A stretch of DNA of 64,000 nt, taken from NCBI RefSeq assembly GCF_024519155.1, contig NZ_JANIFJ010000001.1, positions 682,001 to 746,000 of the forward strand, written 5' to 3'. Below the pieces are notes generated by a model. The model did not search any database and was not told the DNA's origin. It saw only the letters and a list, made by a program, of their open reading frames with translations. A program made the translations under genes and the position numbers. Numbering within the stretch: the stretch's first letter is position 1; each line of letters starts with the position of its first letter. Positions 25,855-36,552 of this stretch are shown here, piece by piece. Origin of the DNA: Mangrovibrevibacter kandeliae. GTDB taxonomy: Bacteria > Pseudomonadota > Alphaproteobacteria > Rhizobiales > Rhizobiaceae.

Positions 25855-27168
25855 ATGAAAGCGAAGACGATTCTCGCGGGGGCGGCGTCGCTCCTCGCGC
25901 TTACGGCCTATGCCAAGGCCGAGACCCTGACGATCGCGACCGTCAACAACGGCGACATGATCCGCATGCAGGGCCTGACCGACGACTTCACCAAGGCGAA
26001 CCCGGACATTCAGCTGAACTGGGTGACGCTTGAAGAGAACGTCCTGCGCCAGAAGGTGACCACGGACATCGCCACCAAGGGCGGCCAGTACGACGTCATG
26101 ACCATCGGCACCTACGAGGTTCCGATCTGGGCGAAGAACGGCTGGCTGGTGTCGCTCGGCGATCTCGGCGACGACTACGACGTCGACGATCTCTTGCCGC
26201 CGATCCGCAACGCCCTGTCGGCCGACGGCACGCTCTACGCCGCGCCGTTCTACGGCGAGAGCGTCATGACGCTCTACCGCAAGGACCTGTTCGACAAGGC
26301 CGGCGTCACGATGCCGGAGAAGCCGACCTGGGACTTCATCAAGGACGCCGCCTCCAAGATCACCGACAAGAACGCCGGCGTCTACGGCATCTGCCTGCGC
26401 GGCAAGCCGGGCTGGGGCGAGAACATGGCCTTCCTCGGCAACCTCGCGCGCGACTACGGCGCCAACTACTTCGACGCCAACTGGAAGCCTCAGTTCGAGA
26501 GCGAAGGCTGGAAGAAGGCGATCGAGTTCTACGTCGACCTGATGAAGAACTACGGTCCTCCGGGCGCCGCCTCGAACGGCTTCAACGAGAACCTCGCGCT
26601 GTTCGGCTCGGGCAAGTGCGGCATGTGGATGGATGCGACCGTCGCGGCTTCCTTCGTGACGGACCCGAAGCAGAGCCAGGTGGCCGACAAGGTCGGCTTC
26701 GCCAAGGCGCCGTGCGGCGAGGAGAACTGCCCGAACGACGGTGCGAACTGGCTCTGGGCCTGGTCGCTCGCCATTCCGGCCGGCTCGCAGAAGCAGGATG
26801 CGGCCGAGAAGTTCATCGCCTGGGCGACGTCCAAGCACTATGCCGAGCTCGTCGCCGGCAAGGAGGGCTGGGCCAACGTGCCTCCGGGCACCCGCACCTC
26901 GCTTTACGACAACCCGGACTACCAGAAGGCCGCGCCGTTCGCGAAGCAGACGCTTGCCGCGATCAACGCCGCCGATCCGTCCTCCGGCCCGGACAAGCCG
27001 TATAACGGCCTCCAGTACGCGGCCATTCCGGAGTTCCAGGGCCTTGGCACCGCCGTCGGCCAGATCTTCGCTGCCGCCGTTTCCGGCCAGATGAGCGCCG
27101 ACCAGGCCCTCCAGGGCGCCCAGGCCACCGCCACGCGCGAGATGACCAAGGCCGGCTACATCAAGTAA
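25855..27168 (+). CDS. smoE: Sorbitol/mannitol ABC transporter substrate-binding protein
   Basis: This 437-residue periplasmic binding protein (family 1) has a signal peptide of about 23 residues ending AYAKAE. The mature start TLTIATVNNGDMIRMQGLTDDF, and KPTWDFIKDAASKITDKNAGVYGICLRGKPGWGEN in the middle (read as two stretches), are typical of the SmoE/MtlE polyol-binding proteins. Cys pairs near GKCGMWMDA and CGEENCPNDG may form disulfides in the periplasm. The ATG at 25855 has GGGAGG 6 bases upstream. It is first in the operon and separated from the permeases by a strong hairpin, which usually raises binding-protein output. Confidence 0.92.
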   Translation: MKAKTILAGAASLLALTAYAKAETLTIATVNNGDMIRMQGLTDDFTKANPDIQLNWVTLEENVLRQKVTTDIATKGGQYDVMTIGTYEVPIWAKNGWLVSLGDLGDDYDVDDLLPPIRNALSADGTLYAAPFYGESVMTLYRKDLFDKAGVTMPEKPTWDFIKDAASKITDKNAGVYGICLRGKPGWGENMAFLGNLARDYGANYFDANWKPQFESEGWKKAIEFYVDLMKNYGPPGAASNGFNENLALFGSGKCGMWMDATVAASFVTDPKQSQVADKVGFAKAPCGEENCPNDGANWLWAWSLAIPAGSQKQDAAEKFIAWATSKHYAELVAGKEGWANVPPGTRTSLYDNPDYQKAAPFAKQTLAAINAADPSSGPDKPYNGLQYAAIPEFQGLGTAVGQIFAAAVSGQMSADQALQGAQATATREMTKAGYIK

Positions 27169-27183
27169 GGCCTCCCAAGCCGC

Positions 27184-27215
27184 AACGCCCGGCGCTCTCG
27201 AGCGTCGGGCGTTTT
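27184..27215 (+). terminator. Strong hairpin with T-run after the polyol binding-protein gene
   Basis: AACGCCCGGCGCT (27184-27196) pairs with AGCGTCGGGCGTT (27201-27213) around a 4-base loop, with one G-T, and runs into TTTT. It lies inside the operon, 54 bases before the first permease. It probably works as a partial terminator that leaves more binding-protein message than permease message. Confidence 0.75.
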
Positions 27216-27268
27216 CTTCTCTCGTCGCGGGTGCGGCGGGAGCGATCGTCCGTCGGGGAACCAGCGTC

Positions 27269-28141
27269 ATGGCCACAACGAACACCCAGGCGACCGCGCG
27301 CGTGATGATGGCGCCGTCCGTGATCATCCTGCTTCTGTGGATGATCGTGCCGCTGGCGATGACGATCTATTTCTCGACGCTGAACTACAACCTGTTCAAC
27401 CCGGCCGAGACGCCGTTCATCGGCTTCCTCAACTACGAGTACTTCCTCACCGATCCGGCCTTCCTGACGGCGCTGACCAACACGCTGATCCTCGTTCTCG
27501 GCGTGCTCGCGATCACCGTGATCGGCGGCATCCTCCTGGCGCTCCTGCTCGACCAGGCCATGTGGGGTGCCGGCATCGTGCGCCTGCTCGTCATCGCCCC
27601 GTTCTTCGTCATGCCGACCGTGTCGGCGCTGGTCTGGAAGAACATGATGATGAACCCGGTCTACGGGCTGATCGGGCAGTTCACCCGCGCGCTCGGCCTC
27701 GGCACGGTCGACTGGCTGTCGCAGGTGCCGCTCCTGTCGATCATCATCATCGTGTCCTGGGAATGGCTGCCTTTCGCCGTCCTGATCCTCCTGACGGCGC
27801 TGCAGTCGCTGTCGGAGGACCAGAAGGAGGCGGCCGAGATGGACGGGGCCGGCTTCCTGTCGATCTTCTGGTACATCACCCTGCCGCACATCGCCCGCGC
27901 GATCACCGTGGTGATCCTGATCGAGACGATCTTCCTCCTGTCGATCTTCGCCGAGATCTACGTGACGACCGGCGGCGGACCGGGCAACGCCACCACCAAC
28001 ATCCCCTATCTCGTCTACGCGCAGGCGCTCCTGCAGTTCGACGTCGGCGGCGCCTCGGCCGGCGGCATCGTCGCGGTGATCCTCGCCAACATCGTCGCCT
28101 TCTTTCTCGTCCGCCTCGTCGGCAAGAACCTGGAGACCTGA
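27269..28141 (+). CDS. smoF: Polyol ABC transporter permease (first)
   Basis: This 290-residue permease has six predicted helices and a BPD_transp_1 domain; the ATPase-contact loop is EAAEMDGAGFLSIFWYITLP. N-terminal ARVMMAPSVIILLLWMIVPL and the PTVSALVWKNMMMNPVYG segment are typical of mannitol/sorbitol permeases of rhizobia. It is followed 3 bases later by the second permease gene. Confidence 0.92.
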   Translation: MATTNTQATARVMMAPSVIILLLWMIVPLAMTIYFSTLNYNLFNPAETPFIGFLNYEYFLTDPAFLTALTNTLILVLGVLAITVIGGILLALLLDQAMWGAGIVRLLVIAPFFVMPTVSALVWKNMMMNPVYGLIGQFTRALGLGTVDWLSQVPLLSIIIIVSWEWLPFAVLILLTALQSLSEDQKEAAEMDGAGFLSIFWYITLPHIARAITVVILIETIFLLSIFAEIYVTTGGGPGNATTNIPYLVYAQALLQFDVGGASAGGIVAVILANIVAFFLVRLVGKNLET

Positions 28142-28144
28142 GCC

Positions 28145-28975
28145 ATGGCCCGTGCCGTTTCCACAAGGCGCAAGGTGTTCTTCACGGTGCTTGCCTGGAC
28201 CGTGGGTCTCCTGATCTTCTTCCCGATCCTCTGGACGATCCTGACTTCGTTCAAGTCGGAGGGCGAGGCGATCATGACGCCGCCGCACTTCCTGTTCTTC
28301 GACTGGACGCTCGAGGGCTACCACGAGGTGCAGGCGCGCTCGAACTACTTCCTCTACATGATGAACTCGGTCTGGCTGTCCTTCGGCTCGACGCTGCTCG
28401 GCCTCCTCGTCGCGGTTCCGGCGGCCTGGGCGATGGCCTTTTCGCCGACCAAGCGCACCCGCGGCATCCTGCTCTGGATGCTGTCGACCAAGATGCTGCC
28501 GGCCGTCGGCGTGCTGATCCCGATCTACCTGATCTTCCAGAAGCTCGGCCTGCTCGACACGCGGCTCGGCCTGATCGTCGTCCTGTTCCTGATCAACCTG
28601 CCGATCATCGTCTGGATGCTCTACACCTACTTCAAGGAGATCCCGGGCGAGATCCTCGAAGCGGCACGCATGGACGGGGCGAACCTGCGCAAGGAGATCC
28701 TCTACGTGCTGACGCCGATGGCGGTGCCGGGGATCGCCTCGACGGTGCTCCTCAACATCATCCTCGCCTGGAACGAGGCGTTCTGGACGCTGAACCTGAC
28801 GACGCACGACGCCGCCCCGCTCACCGTCTTCATCGCCTCCTACTCGAGCCCGGAAGGCCTGTTCTGGGCCAAGCTCTCCGCCGCCTCGACCCTCGCCATC
28901 GCGCCGATCCTGGTGCTCGGCTGGTTCTCGCAGAAGCAGCTGGTGCGCGGCCTGACCTTCGGTGCTGTGAAATGA
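28145..28975 (+). CDS. smoG: Polyol ABC transporter permease (second)
   Basis: This 276-residue permease has six helices. The start reads [18 protein letters not shown], the EAA loop [20 protein letters not shown], and the end [14 protein letters not shown] (family pattern LVRGLTxGAVK). It pairs with the preceding permease to form the membrane channel of the sorbitol/mannitol importer. Confidence 0.92.
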   Translation: MARAVSTRRKVFFTVLAWTVGLLIFFPILWTILTSFKSEGEAIMTPPHFLFFDWTLEGYHEVQARSNYFLYMMNSVWLSFGSTLLGLLVAVPAAWAMAFSPTKRTRGILLWMLSTKMLPAVGVLIPIYLIFQKLGLLDTRLGLIVVLFLINLPIIVWMLYTYFKEIPGEILEAARMDGANLRKEILYVLTPMAVPGIASTVLLNIILAWNEAFWTLNLTTHDAAPLTVFIASYSSPEGLFWAKLSAASTLAIAPILVLGWFSQKQLVRGLTFGAVK

Positions 28976-29000
28976 CACGAACTCTCAAGGGAGCCTTCGC

Positions 29001-30040
<1,040 letters not shown>

Positions 30041-30041
<1 letters not shown>

Positions 30042-30811
30042 TGACCCGCCTTGCGGGCAAGCGCGCGCTGATCACCGGCGCGGCGCGCGGCATCGGCCGC
30101 GCCTTCGCCGAGGCCTATGTCCGCGAGGGAGCCTCGGTCGTCATCCTCGACCGCGATCTCGAGCGTGCCGAGGCGACGGCGCGCGAGATCGGGCCGCGGG
30201 CGAGCGCACGGCAATTGGACGTCACGGATCTTGACGGCATCGAAGCGGTCATCGCCGCGCTCGCCGCCGAAGGGCCGATCGACATCCTCGTCAACAATGC
30301 CGCGCTGTTCGACATGGCGCCGGTGACCGAGGTGACCGAGGCCTCCTATGACAAGCTCTTCGCCGTCAACGTGAAGGGACCGCTCTTCGTGATGAAGGCG
30401 GCGGCCAACGCGATGATCGCGGCGGGCACGCGCGGCAAGATCATCAACATGGCGAGCCAGGCCGGCCGGCGCGGCGAGGCGCTCGTCACCGTCTACTGCG
30501 CCACCAAGGCGGCGATGATCTCCCTGACCCAGTCGGCGGGCCTGGCGCTGATCCAGCATGGCATCAACGTCAACGCCATCGCGCCGGGCGTCGTCGACGG
30601 CGAGCACTGGGACGGCGTCGACGCGCTGTTCGCCAGGTACGAAAATCGACCGATCGGCGAGAAGAAGCGTCTCGTCGGCGAGGCCGTGCCCTTCGGGAGG
30701 ATGGGCACCGCAGAGGACCTGACCGGCATGGCCGTGTTCCTGGCCTCGGCCGACAGCGACTACGTCGTCGCCCAGACCTACAACGTCGACGGCGGCAACT
30801 GGATGAGCTGA
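30041..30811 (+). CDS. smoS: Sorbitol dehydrogenase (L-iditol 2-dehydrogenase), SDR family
   Basis: This 256-residue classical SDR has GAARGIGRAFAEAYV as the NAD loop, NNAALFDMAP, MASQAGRRGEALVTVYCATKAAM with catalytic Ser, Tyr and Lys all present, and the C-terminal YVVAQTYNVDGGNWMS. The sequence and its place directly after the polyol ATPase gene match rhizobial SmoS, which oxidises sorbitol to fructose (and galactitol or iditol in some cases). The start at 30041 overlaps the upstream stop; the frame extends further upstream but inside smoK. Confidence 0.93.
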
Positions 30812-30923
30812 CGGGAGCTCCGGCTCATCCCATCGCAGGCCCGAAAGACCCCGCGCCAAAAGGCCGGACCGCTTGTGTCCGGTCCGCGCGGCGACAACGA
30901 TTCGACTTCGAGGAGTCTCCATC

Positions 30924-32393
30924 ATGAGCGTCAAGCTGTCCGCTGCCACCCTTCCCAAGCTCGAAGGCGCCACGGTGCCGGGCTACGACCGCGCCAAGCT
31001 CAAGGCCGGCATCCTGCATTTCGGCGTCGGCAACTTCCATCGGGCGCACCAGGCGGTCTACCTCGACGACCTGTTCAACACCGGCGAGGGACACGACTGG
31101 GCCCTCGTCGGTGCCGGAATGCTGCCGTCCGACGCGGTAATGCGCGAGCGATTGGCCGCGCAGGACTTCCTGACGACCGTGGTCGAGCAGGACAATGACC
31201 GCACCGCCGCGCGCGTGACCGGACCGATGATCGACATGCTGCCGGCGGGCGATGCCGCGGCGATCATCGAGAAGCTCACCGACCCGGCCATCCGCATCGT
31301 GTCGCTGACGATCACCGAAGGTGGCTACTTCATCGACTCCGCCGGCGTGTTCGATCCCACCCACCCCGCGATCGCCGCGGACGGAGCGAACCCGGGCGCA
31401 CCGAAGACCGTCTTCGGCCTCATCGTCGCCGGCCTGAAAGCGCGGCGCACGGCCGGCATTCCGGCCTTCACCGTGATGTCCTGCGACAACATCCCCCACA
31501 ACGGCCACGTCACGAAAGCCGCGGTGGTCGGGACCGCCCGCCTCTCCGATCCGGCCTTTGCCGACTGGATCGCCGAGACGGTGGCGTTTCCCAACGCAAT
31601 GGTCGACCGCATCACCCCGGCGACGAGCCAGCGCGAGATCGATCATTGCCGCGAGACCTTCGGCATCGAGGACGCCTGGCCGGTCTATTGCGAGGAGTTC
31701 AAGCAGTGGGTGCTGGAGGACAAGTTCCCCTCCGGCCGTCCGGCGCTGGAGACCGTCGGCGTCGAGTTCGTGCCGGACGTGACGCCGTACGAGCACATGA
31801 AGATCCGGATCCTCAACGGCGGCCACGCGGTGATCGCCTATCCGGCGGGCCTCATGGACGTCCATTTCGTCCACGAGGCGATGGAGACCGATCTCGTCGC
31901 GCGCTTCCTGGAGAAGGTCGAGACCGAGGAGATCCTGCCGATCGTGCCGCCGGTGCCGGACACGGACCTCGGCGACTACTTCCAGCTGATCAAGCACCGC
32001 TTCGCCAATCCGAAGATCGGCGACACCGTGCGCCGGCTCTGCCTCGACGGCTCCAACCGCCAGCCGAAGTTCATCGTGCCCTCGATCCTCGACAACCTGA
32101 AGGCCGGGCGTGAGCCTGTCGGCCTGGCGCTCGAGAGCGCGCTGTGGTGCCGCTACTGCCGGGGCGTCACCGACTCCGGCGCGGTGATCGAGCCGAACGA
32201 CCCGAACTGGGACCGCCTCGTCGAGCGGGCGAAGGCGGCTGAAACCGACCCGTCGGCCTGGCTGTCGATGACCGACGTCTATGGCAATCTCGCCAGCGAA
32301 CCGCGCTTCGCCGAGCCCTTCGCCGCCTGGCTGAAGATGCTGGCCGAGAAGGGCACGGCCGAGACGCTGAAGAGCTACCTCGGCGAGGGCTGA
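30924..32393 (+). CDS. mtlK: Mannitol 2-dehydrogenase
   Basis: This 489-residue long-chain mannitol dehydrogenase has GILHFGVGNFHRAHQAVYLDD as the N-terminal Rossmann loop, AVNxCDN-like MSCDNIPHNGH, the VDRITPAT segment, and the catalytic Lys/His region beginning KIRILNGGHAVIAYPAGLM. It oxidises D-mannitol (often also arabitol) to fructose with NAD. The ATG at 30924 has GAGGAGT 8 bases upstream. It lies 112 bases after smoS in the same operon, so the imported hexitols are converted to fructose. Confidence 0.93.
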   Translation: MSVKLSAATLPKLEGATVPGYDRAKLKAGILHFGVGNFHRAHQAVYLDDLFNTGEGHDWALVGAGMLPSDAVMRERLAAQDFLTTVVEQDNDRTAARVTGPMIDMLPAGDAAAIIEKLTDPAIRIVSLTITEGGYFIDSAGVFDPTHPAIAADGANPGAPKTVFGLIVAGLKARRTAGIPAFTVMSCDNIPHNGHVTKAAVVGTARLSDPAFADWIAETVAFPNAMVDRITPATSQREIDHCRETFGIEDAWPVYCEEFKQWVLEDKFPSGRPALETVGVEFVPDVTPYEHMKIRILNGGHAVIAYPAGLMDVHFVHEAMETDLVARFLEKVETEEILPIVPPVPDTDLGDYFQLIKHRFANPKIGDTVRRLCLDGSNRQPKFIVPSILDNLKAGREPVGLALESALWCRYCRGVTDSGAVIEPNDPNWDRLVERAKAAETDPSAWLSMTDVYGNLASEPRFAEPFAAWLKMLAEKGTAETLKSYLGEG

Positions 32394-32491
32394 ATCCTGC
32401 CACCGCAGGTCAAGCAATGGCGGGGTGAGCTTCCCCTCCGCCCCTGAAATCGGCTAGGTCGCTTCCGAGGGGATCGGGATCGGGAGCGGCG

Positions 32492-34123
32492 ATGGCGAGC
32501 GCGTTTCTGGGAGTGGACGTCGGCACGGGCAGCGCGCGCGCCGGCCTGTTTGCGCCGGACGGCACGCTGCTCGCGAGCGCCCGGCGGCCGATCCGGATCT
32601 GGCGGGAGCCCGGCGAGATCGTCGAGCAGTCCTCCCACGACATCTGGCGGGCCGTCGCCGCCGCCGTGCATGAAGCCATGGCGACGGCCGGGCTTGCACC
32701 CGGCGCGGTGAGGGGGATCGGCTTCGACGCAACGTGCTCGCTCGTCGTCGTCGATGCCGATGGCGCGCCGCTGCCGGTCGGGCCATCGGGCGATCCGAAC
32801 CGCAACGTCGTCGTCTGGATGGACCACCGCGCGCTGGACCAGACGGCGCGCATCAACGCCTCGGGCCATCCGGTGCTGCGCTATGTCGGCGGTCGCATGT
32901 CGCCGGAGATGCAGGCACCGAAGCTGCTTTGGCTGAAAGAGAAGCTGCCGGACACGTTTGCCCGCGCCGGGCACTTCTTCGACCTCGCCGACTGGCTCTC
33001 CTTTCGGGCGACCGGATCGACCACCCGCTCGGTCTGCACGACCACCTGCAAGTGGACCTATCTGGCCCATCAGCGGCGCTGGGATGCGAGCTTCTTCCGC
33101 ACGGTCGGGCTCGGCGACTTCGTCGCGGAGGATTTTGCGCGGATCGGGCCCGAGGTTCTCGACATCGCGACGCCCCTCGGTGCGGGACTGAGTGAGGCGG
33201 CCGCGGCCGAACTCGGCCTCTCGCCCGGCACCCCGGTCGGCGCCTCGTTGATCGACGCCCACGCCGGCGGTGTCGGCACGCTCGGCGGGCGGGACGGATC
33301 GGGCCGCGTCGCCGATCCGCTGGCGCAGCTCGCCTTCATCATGGGCACGTCGTCCTGCACGATGTCGCTGACGCACGACGCGGTCTTCGTCGAGGGCGTC
33401 TGGGGACCGTACTGCGGCGCGATGATGCCGGGCTACTGGCTGCTCGAGGGCGGCCAGTCGGCCTTCGGTGCCGCGCTGGACCACCTGGTGCAGTCCCATC
33501 CGGCCCATGCCGAGGCATCCGAGCGGGCAGCCGCGGCAGGATGCTCGGTGCTCGATCTCCTGGAGCGCCGGGCGATCGCAATGGCCGGCACGGCGGAGGC
33601 GGCAGCGCATCTGGCCGTCGGGCTTCACGTCGTGCCGGACTTTCTCGGCAACCGCTCCCCGGCGGCCGATCCCAAGGCGACGGCAGCGATCGCCGGCCTG
33701 ACGCTCGACACCGGCCTCGACGGCCTCGCACGCCTCTTCGTCGCTGGTCTCTGCGGCCTGTGCTACGGCACCCGCCAGATCGTGGCGGCAAACCGGGCGA
33801 AGGGCGTGACCTTCGGTACCATTGTCGCGGCGGGGGGCGCCGCCCGGTCGCCTCTGCTGCGGCGCATCCTCGCCGATGCGACCGGGATCGACGTGGCACT
33901 GCCGGCAACGCCGGAGCCGGTGCTCCTCGGCAGCGCGATCGTCGGCGCGGTGGCGGGCGGCGCCTATCCGGATATCAAGGCCGCCGCCGCCGCGATGGGC
34001 CGCACGGGTCCGGCGATCAAGCCGCAGGGTGGCGAGGTCGAGGCGTTTCACGCCCGCAAGTTTGCCGTTTTCGAGCGCCTCCAGGCGGCCGAGCGCGAGG
34101 CGCGCGAGATCATGGGCGGGTGA
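32492..34123 (+). CDS. FGGY-family pentulose/carbohydrate kinase
   Basis: This 543-residue FGGY kinase has N-terminal FLGVDVGTGSARAGLF (phosphate-1 motif), GFDATCSLVVVD, WMDHRALDQTARIN, the TTTCKWTYL segment and the ATPase motif IVAAGGAARSPLLRRILAD. Length and the CTTTCKW motif resemble the D-ribulokinase (YDR109C/FGGY) group rather than xylulokinase. As last gene of the polyol operon it would phosphorylate ketoses formed from pentitols such as ribitol or arabitol. A fructokinase role is unlikely for this family. Confidence 0.85.
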   Translation: MASAFLGVDVGTGSARAGLFAPDGTLLASARRPIRIWREPGEIVEQSSHDIWRAVAAAVHEAMATAGLAPGAVRGIGFDATCSLVVVDADGAPLPVGPSGDPNRNVVVWMDHRALDQTARINASGHPVLRYVGGRMSPEMQAPKLLWLKEKLPDTFARAGHFFDLADWLSFRATGSTTRSVCTTTCKWTYLAHQRRWDASFFRTVGLGDFVAEDFARIGPEVLDIATPLGAGLSEAAAAELGLSPGTPVGASLIDAHAGGVGTLGGRDGSGRVADPLAQLAFIMGTSSCTMSLTHDAVFVEGVWGPYCGAMMPGYWLLEGGQSAFGAALDHLVQSHPAHAEASERAAAAGCSVLDLLERRAIAMAGTAEAAAHLAVGLHVVPDFLGNRSPAADPKATAAIAGLTLDTGLDGLARLFVAGLCGLCYGTRQIVAANRAKGVTFGTIVAAGGAARSPLLRRILADATGIDVALPATPEPVLLGSAIVGAVAGGAYPDIKAAAAAMGRTGPAIKPQGGEVEAFHARKFAVFERLQAAEREAREIMGG

Positions 34124-34165
34124 GGGAGAACTGCGGACCCTCCGCCCGAGCCTGAAGCCGCTGCG

Positions 34166-34744
34166 TCAGCTCGTCAGGAATGCCACCAGACGTGCGGCGC
34201 CGTCGTCCGGCGATCCGTCGTTGTCGATGCGGCAGAAGCGCTCGGCCGTCGCGGGCACCTCGAGAGCGACCGCGCGGGTGAGGCGCGCTTCGATCTCCTC
34301 CGGGCTTTCGCGGCCCCGGGCGGCGATGCGTGCGACGAGCACGGCTTTGGGTGCGCTGATCTCGACCACGGCGAAGCGGGGGAAACGGCTGGCGGCCTCC
34401 GCCAGCGCGCGCCGGGAGAGATTGGCGACGACGGTTGCTCCTGCATCCAGTGCGACATCGACCTCGTGCGGGATGCCGTAGGCGAGGCCATGCGCCCGCC
34501 AGGAGAGGCAGAAGGCGCCCGCCCGCTCGGCGGCTTCGAAGGCTTCGGGGTCGAGCACGTCGTGATCCTCGACGTCGACGACCGCCTCGCGCGTCACCGT
34601 GCGGCGGGCGAAGACGACGTCGTCCCGTCCGGCCAATGCGCGCCCGGCCAGGCGCAGCAGCGTGTCCTTCCCGGCGCCGCTCGGGCCGACGACGGCCACG
34701 AAGCAGCCCGTCCGGCCGATCGCGGGCGGTGCGTCAGGCGACAC
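34166..34744 (-). CDS. phnN: Ribose 1,5-bisphosphate phosphokinase
   Basis: This 192-residue guanylate-kinase-fold protein has P-loop VVGPSGAGKDTLLRLA near residue 14, RRTVTRE, the GAFCLSWRAHGLAYGIP segment that defines PhnN, and ISAPKAVLVARIAARGRES. It turns ribosyl bisphosphate into PRPP, the last step of the C-P lyase route. I take the GTG at 34744 as start; it overlaps the phnM stop by 11 bases, and the frame further upstream lies within phnM. It is the last gene of the minus-strand phn operon. Confidence 0.9.
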   Translation of the reverse strand: MSPDAPPAIGRTGCFVAVVGPSGAGKDTLLRLAGRALAGRDDVVFARRTVTREAVVDVEDHDVLDPEAFEAAERAGAFCLSWRAHGLAYGIPHEVDVALDAGATVVANLSRRALAEAASRFPRFAVVEISAPKAVLVARIAARGRESPEEIEARLTRAVALEVPATAERFCRIDNDGSPDDGAARLVAFLTS

Positions 34745-35867
34745 GCCGACCCTCGCGCCAGACCGAGCGCACCACCGGCGGCTCGCCGTCCACCGCATGG
34801 ACGCGGACGAGATCGGCACGCCGGCCGGTCTCGATCGCGCCGCGGTCGGTCAGGCCCACGGCCTCGGCCGAATTGGTGCTGACGAGCCGGATCGCCTCAG
34901 GCAGCGCGACTTCGCCGCTCTCGGCCAGCAGGAACGCCGCCTGCACCATGCTGAAGGGCACGTAGTCCGATGACAGGATGTCGAGGACGCCGCGGCGCAG
35001 GAGCTCGATCGCCGAGATGTTGCCCGAGTGGGACCCGCCGCGCACGATGTTCGGCGCGCCCATCAGGACGTGCAGGCCGGCCTGGCGCGAGGCCTCGGCA
35101 GCGGCCATCGTCGTCGGGAACTCGGCGACCGAGGTTCCGAGCTCGATCGCTTCGGCGACGTGTTCTGGCGTCGCGTCGTCGTGGCTCGCGACGGCGATGC
35201 CGCGCGCCCGGCAGGCCTCGGAAATCTCCTTGCGGCTCATCGGAGCGAAGGCTGCGGAGTCGGCCAGCCGTTTGTTGCTGAAGGCCTCGAACTCGGCGTC
35301 GGAAAGCGCCAGCTTCTTCTGGTAGTACGTGCGGTATGCGCCGAGATCGGCAAACTGCCGCTGGCCCGGAGCGTGATCCATCAGCGAGACGAGCTTCAGC
35401 CGCGGATTGTCCTCGATCCGGCGAAAGCCGTCGACCACGTCGCCGGCGGAAACTTCGCAGCGCAAGTGGATGAAGTGGTCGGCCCGCAGCCGGTTCTCGT
35501 CCACGGCGCGCCCGATCATCCGGCCCATCTCGGCCATGTCGGCGGAGGTGAGCGTGGCGTTTTCATCGGTGCCGACGCGCAAGGCGTCGAAGACGGTGGT
35601 GATGCCGGAGCCGGCGATCTGTGCGTCGTGGGCCTGGATGGCCGCCATCTTGTTCCACAGGACCTTCGGGCGCGGAATGTAGTGTCCTTCGATGTGGTCG
35701 GTGTGGAGCTCCACCAGGCCGGGGATCAGCGTATCGCCGGCCATGTCCTCGCCGGCTGCCGGACCGTCTCCGATCGCGGCGATGCGCCCCTCGCGCAGCA
35801 CCAGGTGCCCCTCGATCTCGATATCGGGCAGGACGATGCGGGCATTGGTCAGTACGGTTTCGGTCAT
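34734..35867 (-). CDS. phnM: RPnTP hydrolase (alpha-D-ribose 1-methylphosphonate 5-triphosphate diphosphatase)
   Basis: This 377-residue amidohydrolase-fold enzyme has the metal site ELHTDHIEGHYIPRP, the HFIHLRCEVS segment, SLMDHAPGQRQF, ASHDDATPEHV and LSSDYVPFSMVQAAF. It removes pyrophosphate from ribose 1-alkylphosphonate 5-triphosphate. The ATG at 35867 overlaps the upstream DUF1045 gene by ATGA. Confidence 0.94.
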   Translation of the reverse strand: MTETVLTNARIVLPDIEIEGHLVLREGRIAAIGDGPAAGEDMAGDTLIPGLVELHTDHIEGHYIPRPKVLWNKMAAIQAHDAQIAGSGITTVFDALRVGTDENATLTSADMAEMGRMIGRAVDENRLRADHFIHLRCEVSAGDVVDGFRRIEDNPRLKLVSLMDHAPGQRQFADLGAYRTYYQKKLALSDAEFEAFSNKRLADSAAFAPMSRKEISEACRARGIAVASHDDATPEHVAEAIELGTSVAEFPTTMAAAEASRQAGLHVLMGAPNIVRGGSHSGNISAIELLRRGVLDILSSDYVPFSMVQAAFLLAESGEVALPEAIRLVSTNSAEAVGLTDRGAIETGRRADLVRVHAVDGEPPVVRSVWREGRRVA

Positions 35868-36544
35868 TGGGTCTCTGCGGGTTCGAAGGGGTGCAGCGAA
35901 TGCACGCGGAAGGGCTCGCCCGGCGCCGGCTCGAGGACGAGCGCCAGCTGGTCGATCAGCAAGGCTTGGCCGTCCAGCGCTCCGAACTGCGCGCCGAGCC
36001 GGGCACGGACCTCGCTGCGGCGCGCCTCGTCCACCGCTCCGGTCAGGGTCATGTGGAAGCGGAAGTCGTCGAGGACGTGGGGATAGCCGAAGCGCTCGAG
36101 GTGGTCGCGCTGTCGTTCGGTCAGCCGCTCCGGTCGGCGGCGCGCGACCTCGGCCTCGGTGAGGGGCGCGCGGAACGGCTCGAAGGCGGTGACGATGGCC
36201 GCTTCGAGATCCGAGAGGGCGGCAGGCGGTGCCTTCGGCACGAAGGCGAAGAACGAACCGAGCGCGGCGATTGTGAGTTCGTCGATCGCGAAGGTCTGCC
36301 GCGTCGATGCGAAGGCGGCGAGCGCCTCGTCGAGCTGCTCGAGCTGGACGCCGTGGCGAAGGCGGAATGGCGCCTTCATCGTGGCGTGGAAGCCGTAGCG
36401 GGCCGGCTCGGCCACCAGCGCGTCGAGCACGGGCTCGGGTGCACGGGTCGGCTCGCCGTCGAAGGCACTCCGGCCGAGCCATTCGGCGGCGGCGCGGGTG
36501 AGCGGCGCCCCGGCGGGCGGCGTGAAGTAGATGGCGACGCGCAT
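35864..36544 (-). CDS. DUF1045 2H-phosphoesterase-like phosphonate protein
   Basis: This 226-residue protein has two HxT motifs, YGFHATMKAP around residue 53 and FRFHMTLTG near residue 170, the signature of the 2H phosphoesterase superfamily (RNA ligase/cyclic phosphodiesterase fold). N-terminal RVAIYFTPPAG is usual for DUF1045. DUF1045 genes are common between phnE and phnM in alphaproteobacteria. Their enzymatic role is not settled; a cyclic phosphate or related intermediate is a natural guess. The ATG at 36544 is 8 bases after the phnE stop. Confidence 0.88.
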   Translation of the reverse strand: MRVAIYFTPPAGAPLTRAAAEWLGRSAFDGEPTRAPEPVLDALVAEPARYGFHATMKAPFRLRHGVQLEQLDEALAAFASTRQTFAIDELTIAALGSFFAFVPKAPPAALSDLEAAIVTAFEPFRAPLTEAEVARRRPERLTERQRDHLERFGYPHVLDDFRFHMTLTGAVDEARRSEVRARLGAQFGALDGQALLIDQLALVLEPAPGEPFRVHSLHPFEPAETQ

Positions 36545-36552
36545 CAGGTCTC

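Noticed and set aside
27161-28978. 605-codon minus-strand frame over the polyol permeases
   Set aside because: Same cause: codon bias of the hydrophobic plus-strand genes produces a charged antisense frame. Operon structure supports the plus strand.
30865-30886. Hairpin CGGACCG/CGGTCCG before mtlK as regulatory element
   Set aside because: A 7-base stem in a 70% GC gap without T-run or conserved feature is expected by chance.
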